From Nocardia albiluteola (GTDB taxonomy: Bacteria; Actinomycetota; Actinomycetes; Mycobacteriales; Mycobacteriaceae): a stretch of DNA of 64,000 nucleotides. Made by a program: the position numbers and the translations under genes. The DNA is taken from the NCBI RefSeq assembly GCF_018860155.1, contig NZ_JAHKNI010000012.1, positions 62,001-126,000 of the forward strand, read 5' to 3'. The notes under the pieces are model-generated. The model ran no database searches. It was not told where the DNA came from and worked only from the letters and a program-made list of their open reading frames with translations. Of the stretch, positions 50,850 to 61,225 are shown one piece after another (the stretch's first letter is position 1; the number at the start of each line of letters is the position of its first letter).

Positions 50850-53800
50850 TCCGCCCGCCCGCCGCCGCGCGCTGTTCGTCGCCAACGACACCTTCCATTC
50901 GCCCGGTATCCCGCGGCTGTACGCGCCGGTCGCCGACGCGCATGCGCTGCGAGAACTGTTGCGGGACACCGAGATCGGCGCATTCGCCCCGGCCGAGATG
51001 CTCGTCAACGAGTCCAAGGGGGAGATCGAGCGCGGCATCGAGCGGCTGTTTCGCGGCGCCGGCCCGGACGATGTGGTGCTGTTCTACTTCTCCGGCGACG
51101 GCATCTGCGTGCTGACCGCCACCACGGCCGTGCAGGTCGCCGAGGACGGCGGCCCGGATCGGTCCGCGCCGCTGTCGGTGTTCACCGCGGCGATCGTCCA
51201 GGGGATCGCCTCGGGCCTGGCCGACGACGGTACCGGCCTGGTCAACACGCACAGCCTGTGGCGCTACGTCAGCGCGGAGGTGCGCGGGCGGACCAGCGCG
51301 CAGACGCCCAGCCACTACGGAATGTTGAAGGAAGAGGTCCATATCGCGCGCACCCGCCGCCGGCTTCCGGCGGTGATCGACGGAAGCGGCCGGGTGGCCC
51401 TCGGCGGACTGCTGGGCCGGCTCGAATCCACTCCGGACCGCGGTCTGTGGGCCGAGAACTGGTGGGGTGCGGGGCGATTGGTGGTTCCCATCGGCCAGCA
51501 GCGCCGACCGGACGGCCGTGACGGCGAGACCGTCTGGCTCGATTTCGCCGGTCCGGATCGCAGCCTGATCGTCGTCGGCCGGTCCGGCAGCGGGAAGAGT
51601 ACCTTCCTGCGCACGCTCGTCGGGGCGCTCGCCCTGACGCACTCTCCGCACGAGGTGCGGATCTTCGCGCTCGAGTCGAGCAACCGCGTGGGATCGCTGC
51701 GTGGGCTGCCGCATATCGCGCGCGTGGTCGGCGACGACGAGCCCGAGGAGGTGCGGTCGCTGCTTCGGGAGATCGTCGAGGAGATACGCGTTCGCAAGCT
51801 GCTGTACCGGGACCAAGCGATCGATTCGCCCGGGAGCCTGCGCTCGGTCCGCTCGGGGCTGGCGCACGGCCCGGTTCCGGATCTGTTTCTGCTGCTGGAC
51901 CGGTGGGGCGATTTCGCGGACCTGCTGCCCGACATCGCCGTCACACTCGAGCAGATCGTCGGCGTGGGGCCGGAATACGCGGTCCATGTCGTCGCGACCC
52001 TCCGGGACTGGCGTGAGGTCCCCGACTGGCTCGCGGATCTGGTGGCCTCACATGTGGAACTGCGCTTGCACCGGCCCGACGAGTCGCGCGTCGATCGCGA
52101 GCGCGCGATGCGGCTGCCGGAGGCCCCGGGCTGGGCGCTGGTGGGGCAGCGGCCGTTCCGCATCGCGATGCCCGATATCCGGGGCATCCCTGCCGATGTC
52201 GTCGAGCAGCCCGAAATGACCGACGGCGCGGCGGATCTGGTCACCCGGATCACCCGTTCCCTCGGGAGTCAGCGCGACCAGGGCCATCCCCGTCGCGTCG
52301 AGAGCGGTGGCGACAACGACTTCGCGACGCTCTACGGAATAATCGATCCCACCGATCTGGATCTCGGTCGCCGCTGGCAGCCGAAGTACGGCGCCGACCG
52401 TCTGCGGATTCCGTTCGGAGTGGACGACAGCGGCGGACCGGTCCTGCTGGACCTGAAGCAGAGTGCCGAAAATGGTATGGGCCCACACGGATTGATCATC
52501 GGCTCGACGGGGTCTGGGCTGCCGATGCTGATTCGGACGATTGTTCTCGGGCTGGCGATCGAACACGCTCCCGAACAACTGAATCTACTGCTGGTCGACT
52601 TCGACGGCTCCGGCGTACTGGGCGGTTTTGCCGGATTGCCGCATGTGGCAAGCGGCGGGTGCGCCGCTCGAGCCGAGTCCCGATCTAGTCGTCGTCGTCA
52701 CGGGATTCACGGAATTGTTGTCCGAGGTCCCGGATTTCGCCACTGTGCTGACCGCGGTGGGGCGCCTGGGCCGGACCTTGGGGGTCTACCTGTTGCTCGC
52801 CTCGCAGCGTCTGGACGAGACGTTGCTGCGCGGCCTCGAGTCCCATCTGTCGTACCGGATCGGCCTGAAGACGTTCTCCGCCAGCGAATCCCGGGTCCTG
52901 CTGGATGTGCCGGACGCTTACACACTGCCCAGTGCCCCGGGCGGTGGATTTCTGCGCACCCATCCCAGCGGGGAATTGATCCGATTCATGACCGCGCACA
53001 GCTCGCGAGCGGTGCTGGCCGATCGAGCGAACGGAGCCGCCGACGTCGCCGATCGCCCGCTGTGGGAGGTGATCGTCGATTCCGTACCCGCCAATGTTCG
53101 GCGAACACACCAGGTCTGGCTGCCCCCGCTCGGCGTGGCGCCGACGGTGGGGGCGCTGATGTCGCCGACACCGGGTCGAAAGCCAGGCCTGAGTCCGGTG
53201 GCGATAGGCATTGTCGACAAGCCGCAGTATCACCGCTACGACCTGCTGTTCGCGGACCTGTCGGGCAGCCAGGGAAATGTCGCGATCGTGGGCGGCCCGC
53301 AGGCAGGCAAGTCGACAGCGCTGCTGACCCTGATCCTGGCGCTCGCCGCGGCGCACACCCCCGCGCAGGTGCAGTTCTATTGCCTCGGCTTCAGTGGCGG
53401 GGCCATGTCGGCGCTCGCCGGACTCGCGCATGTGGGCGCGGTGGCGGGTCGCCGCGATCTGGAATTGGCGCGCCGCACCCTCGCCGAGTTGACCGCGCTG
53501 GTGCAGCGGCGCGGGGAGATCTTCCGGCGCGCCGGGATCGACTCGATGCGGGAATACCGGTGCCGCAAGGCGGAATTGGCGGATGCCGGCGCGGACCGGA
53601 TCGCGGGCGACCCGGTGGGAAGCGATCCCTTCGGCGACGTGTTTCTGGTGATCGACGGGTACGACATCGTGCGTGGGAACTTCGAGGCCCTCGAGTCGAT
53701 CGTCGCCGATATCGCGTCGCGCGGCCTCGCGTTCGGGGTGCACATCGTGCTGTCGGCGGGGCGCTGGGCCGTGATCCGTCCGGCGCTGAAGGATCGGCGG

Positions 53801-54467
53801 GGGACCCGGGTCGAGCTGCGGCTCGGGGACCCTACCGATTCCGAGCCAGGCCGCAAGATGGCCTCGTCGGTCCCCCTGGGACGTCCAGGTCGCGGGCTGA
53901 CTCCGGACGGGGAGCACATCCCGCCTCCGTGCAGATCGTGGCGGCCGATCCCAAGCGCACCCTGCTGGGGGACATACCGTCGGGCTGCGAAGCCGCGTAT
54001 GCGACGAGCGCGTCGAGCCCCACCACCGTCATCGCCGACCTCGTCGCGTTCCTCGAGAAGCGGATGCCGCCGCCGGATGTGACACCCCAGCAGCTGCGTG
54101 AGCGGTCATGGTGGAGTGGCCCGGAATTGTATGTGCTCGTGGACGATTACGAGTTGCTCGCCACTGGCGGCGAGAGCCCGCTGAGTCCTCTACTGGAACA
54201 TCTGCCGCTTGCTCGGGATCTGGGCTTCCATCTGATACTCGCGCGGCGCGCGAGCGGCGCGGCTCGAGCCTTGTACGACCTGGTCATCGCGCGGATGAAG
54301 GACCTCGGATCGGCGGGTCTCGTCATGAGCGGTAACCGTGAGGAGGGGTATTGCTCGGCACGACCAGGCCGACCCCCCTTCCCCCGGGCCGCGGAGTGCT
54401 GGTGACCCGCGCCGGCGAGGAGATGATCCAGACTGCTCTGCTCCCACCGGCCATTCCGACCGGATGA
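50842..54467 (+). pseudogene. EACC1-associated pseudocaspase fused to an EccC-type ATPase, frameshifted
   Basis: Residues 1-165 are a caspase-like domain (RRALFVANDTFHSPG, VLFYFSGDG, SVFTAAIVQGIASGLADD). The catalytic His of SGHG is Asp86, and the stretch with the catalytic Cys is absent. An EccC/FtsK-like ATPase follows. Domain 1 has GRSGSGKST, domain 2 a degenerate GSTGSGLPM, and domain 3 GGPQAGKST. The frame changes near 52645 (about 45 residues missing between GLPHVA and AAGAPLEP), near 53920 and near 54347. The last frame ends LPPGRGVLVTRAGEEMIQTA, a typical EccC end, at TGA 54465. The gene is therefore broken; a protein of roughly 600 residues up to the first break is still possible. 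No EsxA/B, EccB, EccD or MycP genes lie nearby. Confidence 0.8.
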
Positions 54468-54511
54468 CGACCGGCGGGAGCGGGACCGCTGCGTGCCGAT
54501 GAGCTCTTTTC

Positions 54512-54958
54512 TCAGAACGCCCGGCGCTCCCGCGGCACCAACAGACACAGCAGCGCGATGACCAGCCCGCCGCCGAGGGCGTACAGCCCCCAGGCACCGG
54601 TGAGCAGGTGGTGGTAGTCGGTGCGGAGCTGGTGGTCGAAGGAACCGTCCAGGCGCCAGGCCAGGACGCCGACCGTGACCAGACCGACCAGGACGCCGAG
54701 CCAGCCCAGGATGCGCGAGCCGAACAGGGCCGCCAGCAGGATGACGGCAGCGACACACAGCACCACAAGGGCAAGCGACGTCTGCAGGGTTACGGACTGG
54801 GATTGGATCTGATCCAGCGAACGGCCCGCGGGAAACCCGTCGCGCAGCTCGGTGAGCTGCACGTGACGGGCCCCGACCGTACCGATGAGCGGCCCGAAGG
54901 CTCCCACCGCCACCGCGACAGCACAGGCGAACAGCAGCAGATGGACGAAAGTGCGCAT
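54512..54958 (-). CDS. four-helix membrane protein of unknown function
   Basis: A 148-residue protein with helices at about 5-25, 60-80, 85-102 and 122-142. The loop after the first helix (ARHVQLTELRDGFPAGRSLD) faces outside by the positive-inside rule. The C-terminus is short and basic (PRERRAF). It is not a member of a family I recognise. It converges with the broken EccC fusion. Confidence 0.55.
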   Translation of the reverse strand: MRTFVHLLLFACAVAVAVGAFGPLIGTVGARHVQLTELRDGFPAGRSLDQIQSQSVTLQTSLALVVLCVAAVILLAALFGSRILGWLGVLVGLVTVGVLAWRLDGSFDHQLRTDYHHLLTGAWGLYALGGGLVIALLCLLVPRERRAF

Positions 54959-55069
54959 ACTCCAGGGTATGGCGGGGCGATGGATCCCGCTCGCGACTTT
55001 CGCGTATGCGCCATCGCGGCGGGTCGGTCGCGCGCGGTGATTCCGGCTGCGCGCGACCGACCTACCGCA

Positions 55070-56287
55070 TCAGCCCACGCCGACCGTCGTCCGCAGCGCG
55101 TGCGGCTCGATGGCGCCGCGGACCAGGGCCCGCTCGTCGACCGTCGCGGCCCGGTAGGGCAGCCGCGGCAGGGTCGCGGTCATCTTCGCCACCGGATCCC
55201 CGATCGCCTTCGGGGTCCCGAAGATGAATGTCCACTCGTGCTCGTCACTGACGTACGGGACGACGGTGTCGAACAGCTTGTGGAACCGGGTCCAGGAGCG
55301 CTCCAGGGTTTCGTTGCGCCACATGGTCTGACAGCCCGCCTGCGCCGCGAGCACGCCGCCCTCGGCCAGCAGCGCCTTGCAGCGCTCCAGGAACTCGTCC
55401 TCGTACAGGCGGTTGTGCTGGGCGTCCTCCACCCGCTCGTCGGGCAGGTCGATACAGATCAGGTCGTAGCGCTCGCCCCGGGCCTGCGCCTGGGCCAGGA
55501 AGTCCCAGCCGTCGGCGTAGTGCATCTTGATGGGTCCGGACTGCGCGACCGCCTCGGCCAGGTCCGACTCGGAATAGCCGTAGGGGAGATGCTTCGCGCA
55601 CAGCTCCACCTCCAGCTGGTCGATGTCCACATGGTCGACGTGCGAGGCGCCCGCGGCCACCGACATCTGCGAGGCGACGCCCTCGCCCGAGCCGACGATG
55701 AGCACCCGATCGAGCTTCTCCGCCAGCGCGTAGCCGGGCACCAGCATGGCCTCGTGATAGGTCAGCTGGGAGAACTCGGTGGACTGGCGATCGTCGTCCG
55801 AGAACAGGCTCACGCCCTGATCGGTGCGCGCGATCACCATGTGCTGGAACGGAGTTCGGGTATCGACGATGATCTCGTGCAGATCCCACACGCGCGTGAG
55901 GCCCTTGCCCACCGGCTCGTGGATCCGGCGCGCGGCATGCCCGCGCTGGACCACCTCCATGTGCACCGAGGCCGGTGCGAGCTCCTGCTGCAGCAGCTCC
56001 ACGGCCTTCGTCGCACCCGCACCGATGCTGCCGCAGGTGAATACGTCGACGAAGACGTCGCCGGACTCCGGATAGGTATGGATCGAGGCGTGTGACTCCG
56101 ACAGCAGTGCCAGCACCGTGACACCCTGCGGATCGAACTTCTTGTGCACCACTTCGCAAATGGTCACCCCCGCGGCGACCAACGATTTTCGAAGCGCTGC
56201 TTCGAGTCGTTCGAGATCGTCGCAGAGGTTCGCGTCGACACCACCGAACTCGGCCAGCACGTGCCAGCCGGTGAATTCTGCCGTCAT
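55070..56287 (-). CDS. SpeD-SpeE fusion: AdoMet decarboxylase plus spermidine synthase-like protein
   Basis: A 405-residue fusion. Residues 1-120 are a prokaryotic AdoMet decarboxylase: the self-cleavage site is Glu64-Ser65 in LSESHASIHTYPE, which yields the pyruvoyl group, and the catalytic Cys85 is in DVFTCGSIG. Residues 130-400 are a spermidine synthase-like aminopropyltransferase (VLIVGSGEGVASQMSVAAGA, HVDHVDIDQLEVE, LICIDLPDERVED). One protein would decarboxylate AdoMet and use it on a diamine. It follows the decarboxylase gene; a GTG at 56299 overlapping that stop (GTGA) is an alternative start. Confidence 0.85.
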   Translation of the reverse strand: MTAEFTGWHVLAEFGGVDANLCDDLERLEAALRKSLVAAGVTICEVVHKKFDPQGVTVLALLSESHASIHTYPESGDVFVDVFTCGSIGAGATKAVELLQQELAPASVHMEVVQRGHAARRIHEPVGKGLTRVWDLHEIIVDTRTPFQHMVIARTDQGVSLFSDDDRQSTEFSQLTYHEAMLVPGYALAEKLDRVLIVGSGEGVASQMSVAAGASHVDHVDIDQLEVELCAKHLPYGYSESDLAEAVAQSGPIKMHYADGWDFLAQAQARGERYDLICIDLPDERVEDAQHNRLYEDEFLERCKALLAEGGVLAAQAGCQTMWRNETLERSWTRFHKLFDTVVPYVSDEHEWTFIFGTPKAIGDPVAKMTATLPRLPYRAATVDERALVRGAIEPHALRTTVGVG

Positions 56288-56295
56288 GGGCAAAC

Positions 56296-57411
56296 TCACT
56301 CTCGCTCAGCGCCGATGACATGGACTGTCAAAGGCGGAAAACCGTTGAAGGACACCGACGAATAGCTCGCCGTATAGGCGCCGGTATCGAGGATCCGAAT
56401 GGGATCACCGGCTCGCAACGTGGTCGGTAGGAGGACACGCGTGCGTTGATAGAGTACATCGTCCCCGTCGCAGGTCGGACCGGCAATCACCGCCTCGTCC
56501 CGCACGTCACCGTCTCGTGAGGTCTCGATCCGGTAGGCGATGTACTCGTTCTCGGTTTCGGCCATGCCGTTGTAGCGGCCGATATCGAGGTATATCCAGC
56601 GCCGCCCGTCCGGCGCGATGCGCACATTCACGACCTCGCCGTGGATCACACCGGCGTTGCCCACCAGGGCGCGGCCGGGCTCCACCACCAGATCGGTGTG
56701 CTCCGGGAGATGGCGCGCGACCGCCGCGGCGATCACCGCGCCCAGCTCGGACAGCTCCGGCGCCGCCTCCGCATACGAAATCGGCAGTCCGCCACCGATA
56801 TTCACCGCTTCCACCGAAATGTCCTTGACCGCAAGGGCTTCGGTGATCGCCGCGGCCTGTTCGATGCCGATCCGCCAGGCCGCCGGGTCCAATTGCTGTG
56901 AGCCGACATGGAAATACGGTCCCACCGGAACGAGTCCGACATCGCGGGCGCGCACCAGCAGGCGTACCGCCTCGCCGGGCGCACAGCCGAATTTGGTGCC
57001 GAACGGCGTCTGCGACTGCGGCGCCGACGCCAGGAAACGGCACTCGACCCGCGAACCGGGCGCGTGCTCGGCGATGCGGTCCAGATCGTCCTCGGTGTCG
57101 AAGGCGTAGCGGCGCACGCCCGCGGCGTAGGCGGCGGCGATGTGCGCCGCCTTCTTGATCGGATTGCCGTAGCAGAGGGTGGCCGGGTCTACGCCCAGGC
57201 CGAGGCACTGCTCGATCTCGCCGATGCTGGCGACGTCGAATTCCGCCCCCTCGGCGGCCAGCAGCCGGATGATCTCCGGCATCGGAGAAGCCTTGACCGC
57301 GAACCGAATTCGGGCTGTCGGCAGCGCTGAGCGCAGTGCGCGGAAGTTGTCGCGCACCCGGGCGAGGTCGATGACGAGATAGGGCGACTCGGGCGCGTGT
57401 AGACCGAACAA
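56296..57411 (-). CDS. fold-III PLP decarboxylase (ornithine/lysine decarboxylase type)
   Basis: A 371-residue alanine-racemase-fold decarboxylase. The Schiff-base lysine is Lys40 in RFAVKASPMPEIIRLL. Other marks are FDVASIGEIEQCL, the HVGSQQLD loop, EAVNIGGGLP, VVEPGRALVG and the Cys-Asp pair in GPTCDGDDVLY. This is the eukaryote-like ornithine decarboxylase branch, giving putrescine (or cadaverine from lysine). It is the first gene of the polyamine operon; its stop overlaps the SpeD-SpeE gene region by 3 bp. Cytoplasmic homodimer in the family. Confidence 0.85.
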   Translation of the reverse strand: MFGLHAPESPYLVIDLARVRDNFRALRSALPTARIRFAVKASPMPEIIRLLAAEGAEFDVASIGEIEQCLGLGVDPATLCYGNPIKKAAHIAAAYAAGVRRYAFDTEDDLDRIAEHAPGSRVECRFLASAPQSQTPFGTKFGCAPGEAVRLLVRARDVGLVPVGPYFHVGSQQLDPAAWRIGIEQAAAITEALAVKDISVEAVNIGGGLPISYAEAAPELSELGAVIAAAVARHLPEHTDLVVEPGRALVGNAGVIHGEVVNVRIAPDGRRWIYLDIGRYNGMAETENEYIAYRIETSRDGDVRDEAVIAGPTCDGDDVLYQRTRVLLPTTLRAGDPIRILDTGAYTASYSSVSFNGFPPLTVHVIGAERE

Positions 57412-57715
57412 TCTAAGGGAACTCTCTTTCTTCCGGGCAGCCGCCCGCCGCAGACAGCGAGCGAGAGCGTATCAGCGGGAGGGCATGCGGAACGAACTGG
57501 ATCGACGTCGTCTTGATCACGTCTGCGCACGGTGTCGCGGCCGGGCCGCGCGCGGAACGACGAGTGCTTTTACCGGACCGCCGGATGTGTGCGCACGACA
57601 CCGGGTTTTCGGCCCAGGATCGCACCGGATGCCGGGGCGCGGTGGCCCCTGCCGGAGTCGTGGCGACCACGGATGTGGGTACGGCGGGTCTGTGCCCGCG
57701 TCACGCGCGCGGCGT
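57412..57715. other. intergenic region between polyamine operon and helicase gene
   Basis: These 304 bases precede the polyamine operon and follow the helicase gene, all on the minus strand. No frame resembles a known protein. The 60 bases next to the operon probably contain its promoter and the AAAGAGAG ribosome site. Confidence 0.45.
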
Positions 57716-60223
57716 TCATCCCGCACTCACCGTGACCTCGTCGAACACCACCTCGCCGGCGGCGTCCGACTCCGGCAGATCGACCACGGCATCGATGGAC
57801 CAGCCGTGATCGCCGGACGGATCGTCGAGCACCTGGCGCACCCGCCACAGGCCGGGGCGCTGCTCGATCTGGAACAGCCGCGGGCCGCGTGCGGCCGGGC
57901 CGGTGCCGATCTCGGCGTATTCGTCGAAATACCCGGCCAGTTCGGACTCCCAGTCCGGGCCGTCGTCGAGCTCGTCCAGGGCTGCCCAGCGCCGCAGCGC
58001 CGCCAGCTCGACACGCCGGAACATCGCATTGCGCACCAGTACCCGGAAGGCCCGCTCATTGGCCGAGATCGGGCGGACGGTCTCCGCGCCGAACGCCAGC
58101 TGCTGCGAATCGTTCTCCGAACCCGGATTGGTGAGCTGTTCCCACTCGTCGAGCAGGCTCGAATCCACCTGGCGCACAAGCTCACCCAGCCACTCGGTGA
58201 GATCCTCGAGCTCCTCGGTGCGCGCGGATTCGGGCACCGTGCGGCGCAGCGCGCGATAGGCGTCGGCCAGGTAGCGCAGCACCACGCCCTCCGAGCGGGC
58301 CAGCTCGTAGTTGCTGACCAGTTCGGCGAAAGTCAGTGAGCGCTCGATCATTTCGCGCACCACCGACTTGGGCGAGGGGCTGAACTCCGACACCCAGGGA
58401 TGACCGCCGCGATAGGTTTCGAAGGCGGGCTCGATCAGCTCGGCCAGTGGCTTGGGCCAGGTGACCTCTTCGAGCAGCTCCATGCGCTCGTCGTATTCGA
58501 TACCGTCGGCCTTCATCTCGGCGATGGCCGCACCGCGCGCCTTGTGCTGCTGGGCGAGCAGGAGCTGGCGCGGGTCCTCGAGCGTGGACTCGATGATCGA
58601 CACGACGTCCAGCGTATAGGTCGGGGTCGAGTTGTCGAGCAGTTCCAGCGCGGCCAGGGCGAACGGCGAGAGCGGTTGATCGAGGGCGAAATCGCGCTGC
58701 AGATCGACGGTCAGGCGCGCGCGACGGCCCAGGGCGTCGGGTTCGTCCAGCTGCTGCACCACACCAGCATCGCGCAGCGCGCGGTACAGGCGAATGGCCT
58801 TGACGATATGTTTGCGCTGCGCTGAGCGAGATTCGTGATTGTCCTCGAGCAGATGCCGCATCGCGGTGAAGCAGTTGCCGGGCCGGGCGATCACGTTGAG
58901 CAGCATCGCGTTGGTCACCTGGAACCGCGACACCATCGGTTCGGGCTGCGCGGCCACCAGCCGGTCGAAGGTCTCCTCCGACCAGGACACGAAGCCCTCC
59001 GGCGGCTTGCGCAGCTGCACCCGCTTCTGCTTCTTCGGGTCGTCGCCCGCCTTCGCGCGCAGGCGGGCGTTCTCCACCTCGTGCTCGGGCGCCTGTACCA
59101 CGACCGTGCCCATCGTGTCGTAACCGGCACGGCCCGCGCGTCCGGCGATTTGATGGAACTCGCGCGACTTGAGCCGGCGGGTGCGCACGCCGTCGAACTT
59201 GGTCAGGCCCGTCAGCAGCACCGTGCGGATCGGCACATTGATGCCGACGCCGAGAGTGTCGGTGCCGCACACCACCTTCAGCAGTCCCTCCTGGGCGAGG
59301 CGTTCCACCAGGCGGCGGTACTTGGGCAGCATGCCCGCGTGGTGCACTCCGATGCCGTGGCGGATCAGCCGCGAGAGTGTCTTGCCGAAGCCGGTGGCGA
59401 AGCGGAATCCGCCCAGCGCCTCGGCGATCGCCTCCTTCTCGGCCTTCGAGGAGAAGTTGACGCTCGTGAGCGCCTGCGCGCGCTCCAGGGCGGCGGCCTG
59501 CGTGAAATGCACGACGTAGACCGGCGCCTGACTGGTGGTGACCAGATCCTCGAGCGTCTCGGTGATCGGCGTGCGGACGTACGAGAACATCAGCGGCACA
59601 GGCCGTTCCGCGCCGCTGACGATCGCCGTCTCGCGTCCGGTGCGGCGGCGCAGATCCGCGGCGAAGAAGTCGACCTCGCCCAGGGTGGCCGACATCAGCA
59701 GGAATTGCACTCTCGGCAGCTCGAGCAGCGGCACCTGCCACGCCCAGCCCCGATCCGGATCGGCGTAGTAGTGGAACTCGTCCATGACGACCTGGCCGAC
59801 ATCGGCGCCCTCGCCCTCGCGCAGCGCCAGATTCGCCAGGATCTCGGCGGTCGCACAGATGATCGGCGCGTTCGGGTTCACCGCGGCGTCCCCGGTCACC
59901 ATGCCGACCTTGTCCGCGCCGAACACCTCGCACAGCGCGAAGAACTTCTCGCTGACCAGGGCCTTGATGGGGGCGGTGTAGTAGCTGCGCTGCCCGCGGT
60001 TCAGTGCCGCGAAATGCGCGCCCACCGCCACCATCGACTTACCGGACCCCGTCGGCGTCGACAGGATCACGTTGGCGCCGGTCATCAGCTCGAGCAGCGC
60101 CTCCTCTTGCGCCGGATACAGCGCGAGGCCCTGCTCGACGGTCCACTCGGCGAAGGTCTCGTACAGCCAGTCGGGATCCACGTCGGGCACGACACGGTCG
60201 GGGATCAGTTCGGACAGCTGCAC
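57716..60223 (-). CDS. Ski2-like DEAD/DEAH helicase with DUF3516
   Basis: An 835-residue superfamily 2 helicase. Walker A is STPTGSGKSM (55-64), motif II DEFH (148-151), and the C-terminal helicase core has GVHHAGMLPKYRRLVERLAQ and HQIAGRAGRAGYDTMG. The last 300 residues are the DUF3516 domain typical of actinobacteria. The protein is probably an RNA or DNA helicase of unknown target. The start ATG 60223 is close to the PAC2 gene (45 bp). Confidence 0.88.
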   Translation of the reverse strand: MQLSELIPDRVVPDVDPDWLYETFAEWTVEQGLALYPAQEEALLELMTGANVILSTPTGSGKSMVAVGAHFAALNRGQRSYYTAPIKALVSEKFFALCEVFGADKVGMVTGDAAVNPNAPIICATAEILANLALREGEGADVGQVVMDEFHYYADPDRGWAWQVPLLELPRVQFLLMSATLGEVDFFAADLRRRTGRETAIVSGAERPVPLMFSYVRTPITETLEDLVTTSQAPVYVVHFTQAAALERAQALTSVNFSSKAEKEAIAEALGGFRFATGFGKTLSRLIRHGIGVHHAGMLPKYRRLVERLAQEGLLKVVCGTDTLGVGINVPIRTVLLTGLTKFDGVRTRRLKSREFHQIAGRAGRAGYDTMGTVVVQAPEHEVENARLRAKAGDDPKKQKRVQLRKPPEGFVSWSEETFDRLVAAQPEPMVSRFQVTNAMLLNVIARPGNCFTAMRHLLEDNHESRSAQRKHIVKAIRLYRALRDAGVVQQLDEPDALGRRARLTVDLQRDFALDQPLSPFALAALELLDNSTPTYTLDVVSIIESTLEDPRQLLLAQQHKARGAAIAEMKADGIEYDERMELLEEVTWPKPLAELIEPAFETYRGGHPWVSEFSPSPKSVVREMIERSLTFAELVSNYELARSEGVVLRYLADAYRALRRTVPESARTEELEDLTEWLGELVRQVDSSLLDEWEQLTNPGSENDSQQLAFGAETVRPISANERAFRVLVRNAMFRRVELAALRRWAALDELDDGPDWESELAGYFDEYAEIGTGPAARGPRLFQIEQRPGLWRVRQVLDDPSGDHGWSIDAVVDLPESDAAGEVVFDEVTVSAG

Positions 60224-60268
60224 GTGCGACGAGTCTAGTGGCCGGGTGTGATGCCCCGGACATCGGCG

Positions 60269-61225
60269 TCAGAGCTGATCGGTGCCGTCGGGGAGATCGG
60301 TGTCGCCGAAGCCGGTCTGCTCGGCCAGAAAACGCTCGAACTCGGCGCCCAATTCCTCGCCGGTCGGCAGGTCGGCATCGCTGGCCAGCAGGCTGGACTG
60401 GCGCTCCTGTGCGGTGACGAAGCTGTCGTACTGGCGCTCGAGGGCCTGCACCACCGTTTCGACCTCGGAGTTGCCGGCGATGTGCTCGTTGACCTGTTCC
60501 CGCACCCGCGCCGCCGCCTCGCCCAGGGCCGCGAGCGGCAGATCCAGCCCGGCGTTGTCGGCGACGTTCTCGAGCAGGGTCTGGGCCGCCTCCGGATAGG
60601 CGGTCTGCGCCAGGTAGTGCGGCACGTGCACCGAGAAGCCGATCGATTCGTGGCCGTGCTGCGCCATCCGGTACTCCAGCAGCGAGGAGGCGCTGCCCGG
60701 CACCTGCAGCTCACCGGGCCAGCGCTGATGCTCGCCGATCAGGTCACGATCGCTGGAGTGCGCGGTGACACCCAGGGGACGGGTGTGCGGAATCGCCATC
60801 GGAATCGCGCTCAGGCCGATCGTGCGGCGCACGCCGAGCTGCTCGGCCAGCAGCCGCACCGCGGTCACGAACTTCTCCCAGCGCAGATCCGGCTCCAGGC
60901 CGGACAGCAGCAGGAACGGCGTACCCGTGGTGTCCTTGACCGCCCACAGCGACAGCTCGGGCTCGGCGTAGTCGGAGAAGTGATCGGTCTTGAACGTCAT
61001 CAGCGGGCGACGTGAGCGGTAGTCGAGCAGTTCGTCCACGTCGAAGGAGGCGACCAGCTCCGCCTCGAGGCTCTCGCGCAAGTGGGTGGTGGCCAGGCGG
61101 ACGGCGTGGCCGGCATCGGTGAAACCCTCCAGCCCGTGCACCAGCACCGGACCGGCCCCGTCGGCGGACGACAGCTGCGGCGCCGGGAATTCCAACTCGT
61201 ACATTCGCGACTCGTAGTCCTCCAT
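60269..61225 (-). CDS. PAC2 family protein
   Basis: A 318-residue protein with VHGLEGFTDAGHAVRLATTH, then SFDVDELLDYRSRRPLMTF, GLSAIPMAIPHTRP and a C-terminal helical region rich in Glu/Gln. PAC2 proteins are related to proteasome-assembly chaperones; in actinobacteria their role is not established. It precedes the DUF3516 helicase on the same strand, a neighbourhood common in this order. Confidence 0.85.
   Translation of the reverse strand: MEDYESRMYELEFPAPQLSSADGAGPVLVHGLEGFTDAGHAVRLATTHLRESLEAELVASFDVDELLDYRSRRPLMTFKTDHFSDYAEPELSLWAVKDTTGTPFLLLSGLEPDLRWEKFVTAVRLLAEQLGVRRTIGLSAIPMAIPHTRPLGVTAHSSDRDLIGEHQRWPGELQVPGSASSLLEYRMAQHGHESIGFSVHVPHYLAQTAYPEAAQTLLENVADNAGLDLPLAALGEAAARVREQVNEHIAGNSEVETVVQALERQYDSFVTAQERQSSLLASDADLPTGEELGAEFERFLAEQTGFGDTDLPDGTDQL

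Noticed and set aside
50842..54467. A functional ESX (type VII) secretion locus
   Set aside because: Only an EccC-like ATPase fused to a caspase domain is present. No WXG100, EccB, EccD, EccE or mycosin gene is near, and the ATPase gene is frameshifted.
58835..60238. Open frame of 467 codons on the plus strand
   Set aside because: Antisense of the DUF3516 helicase; no ribosome site and no recognisable domain.
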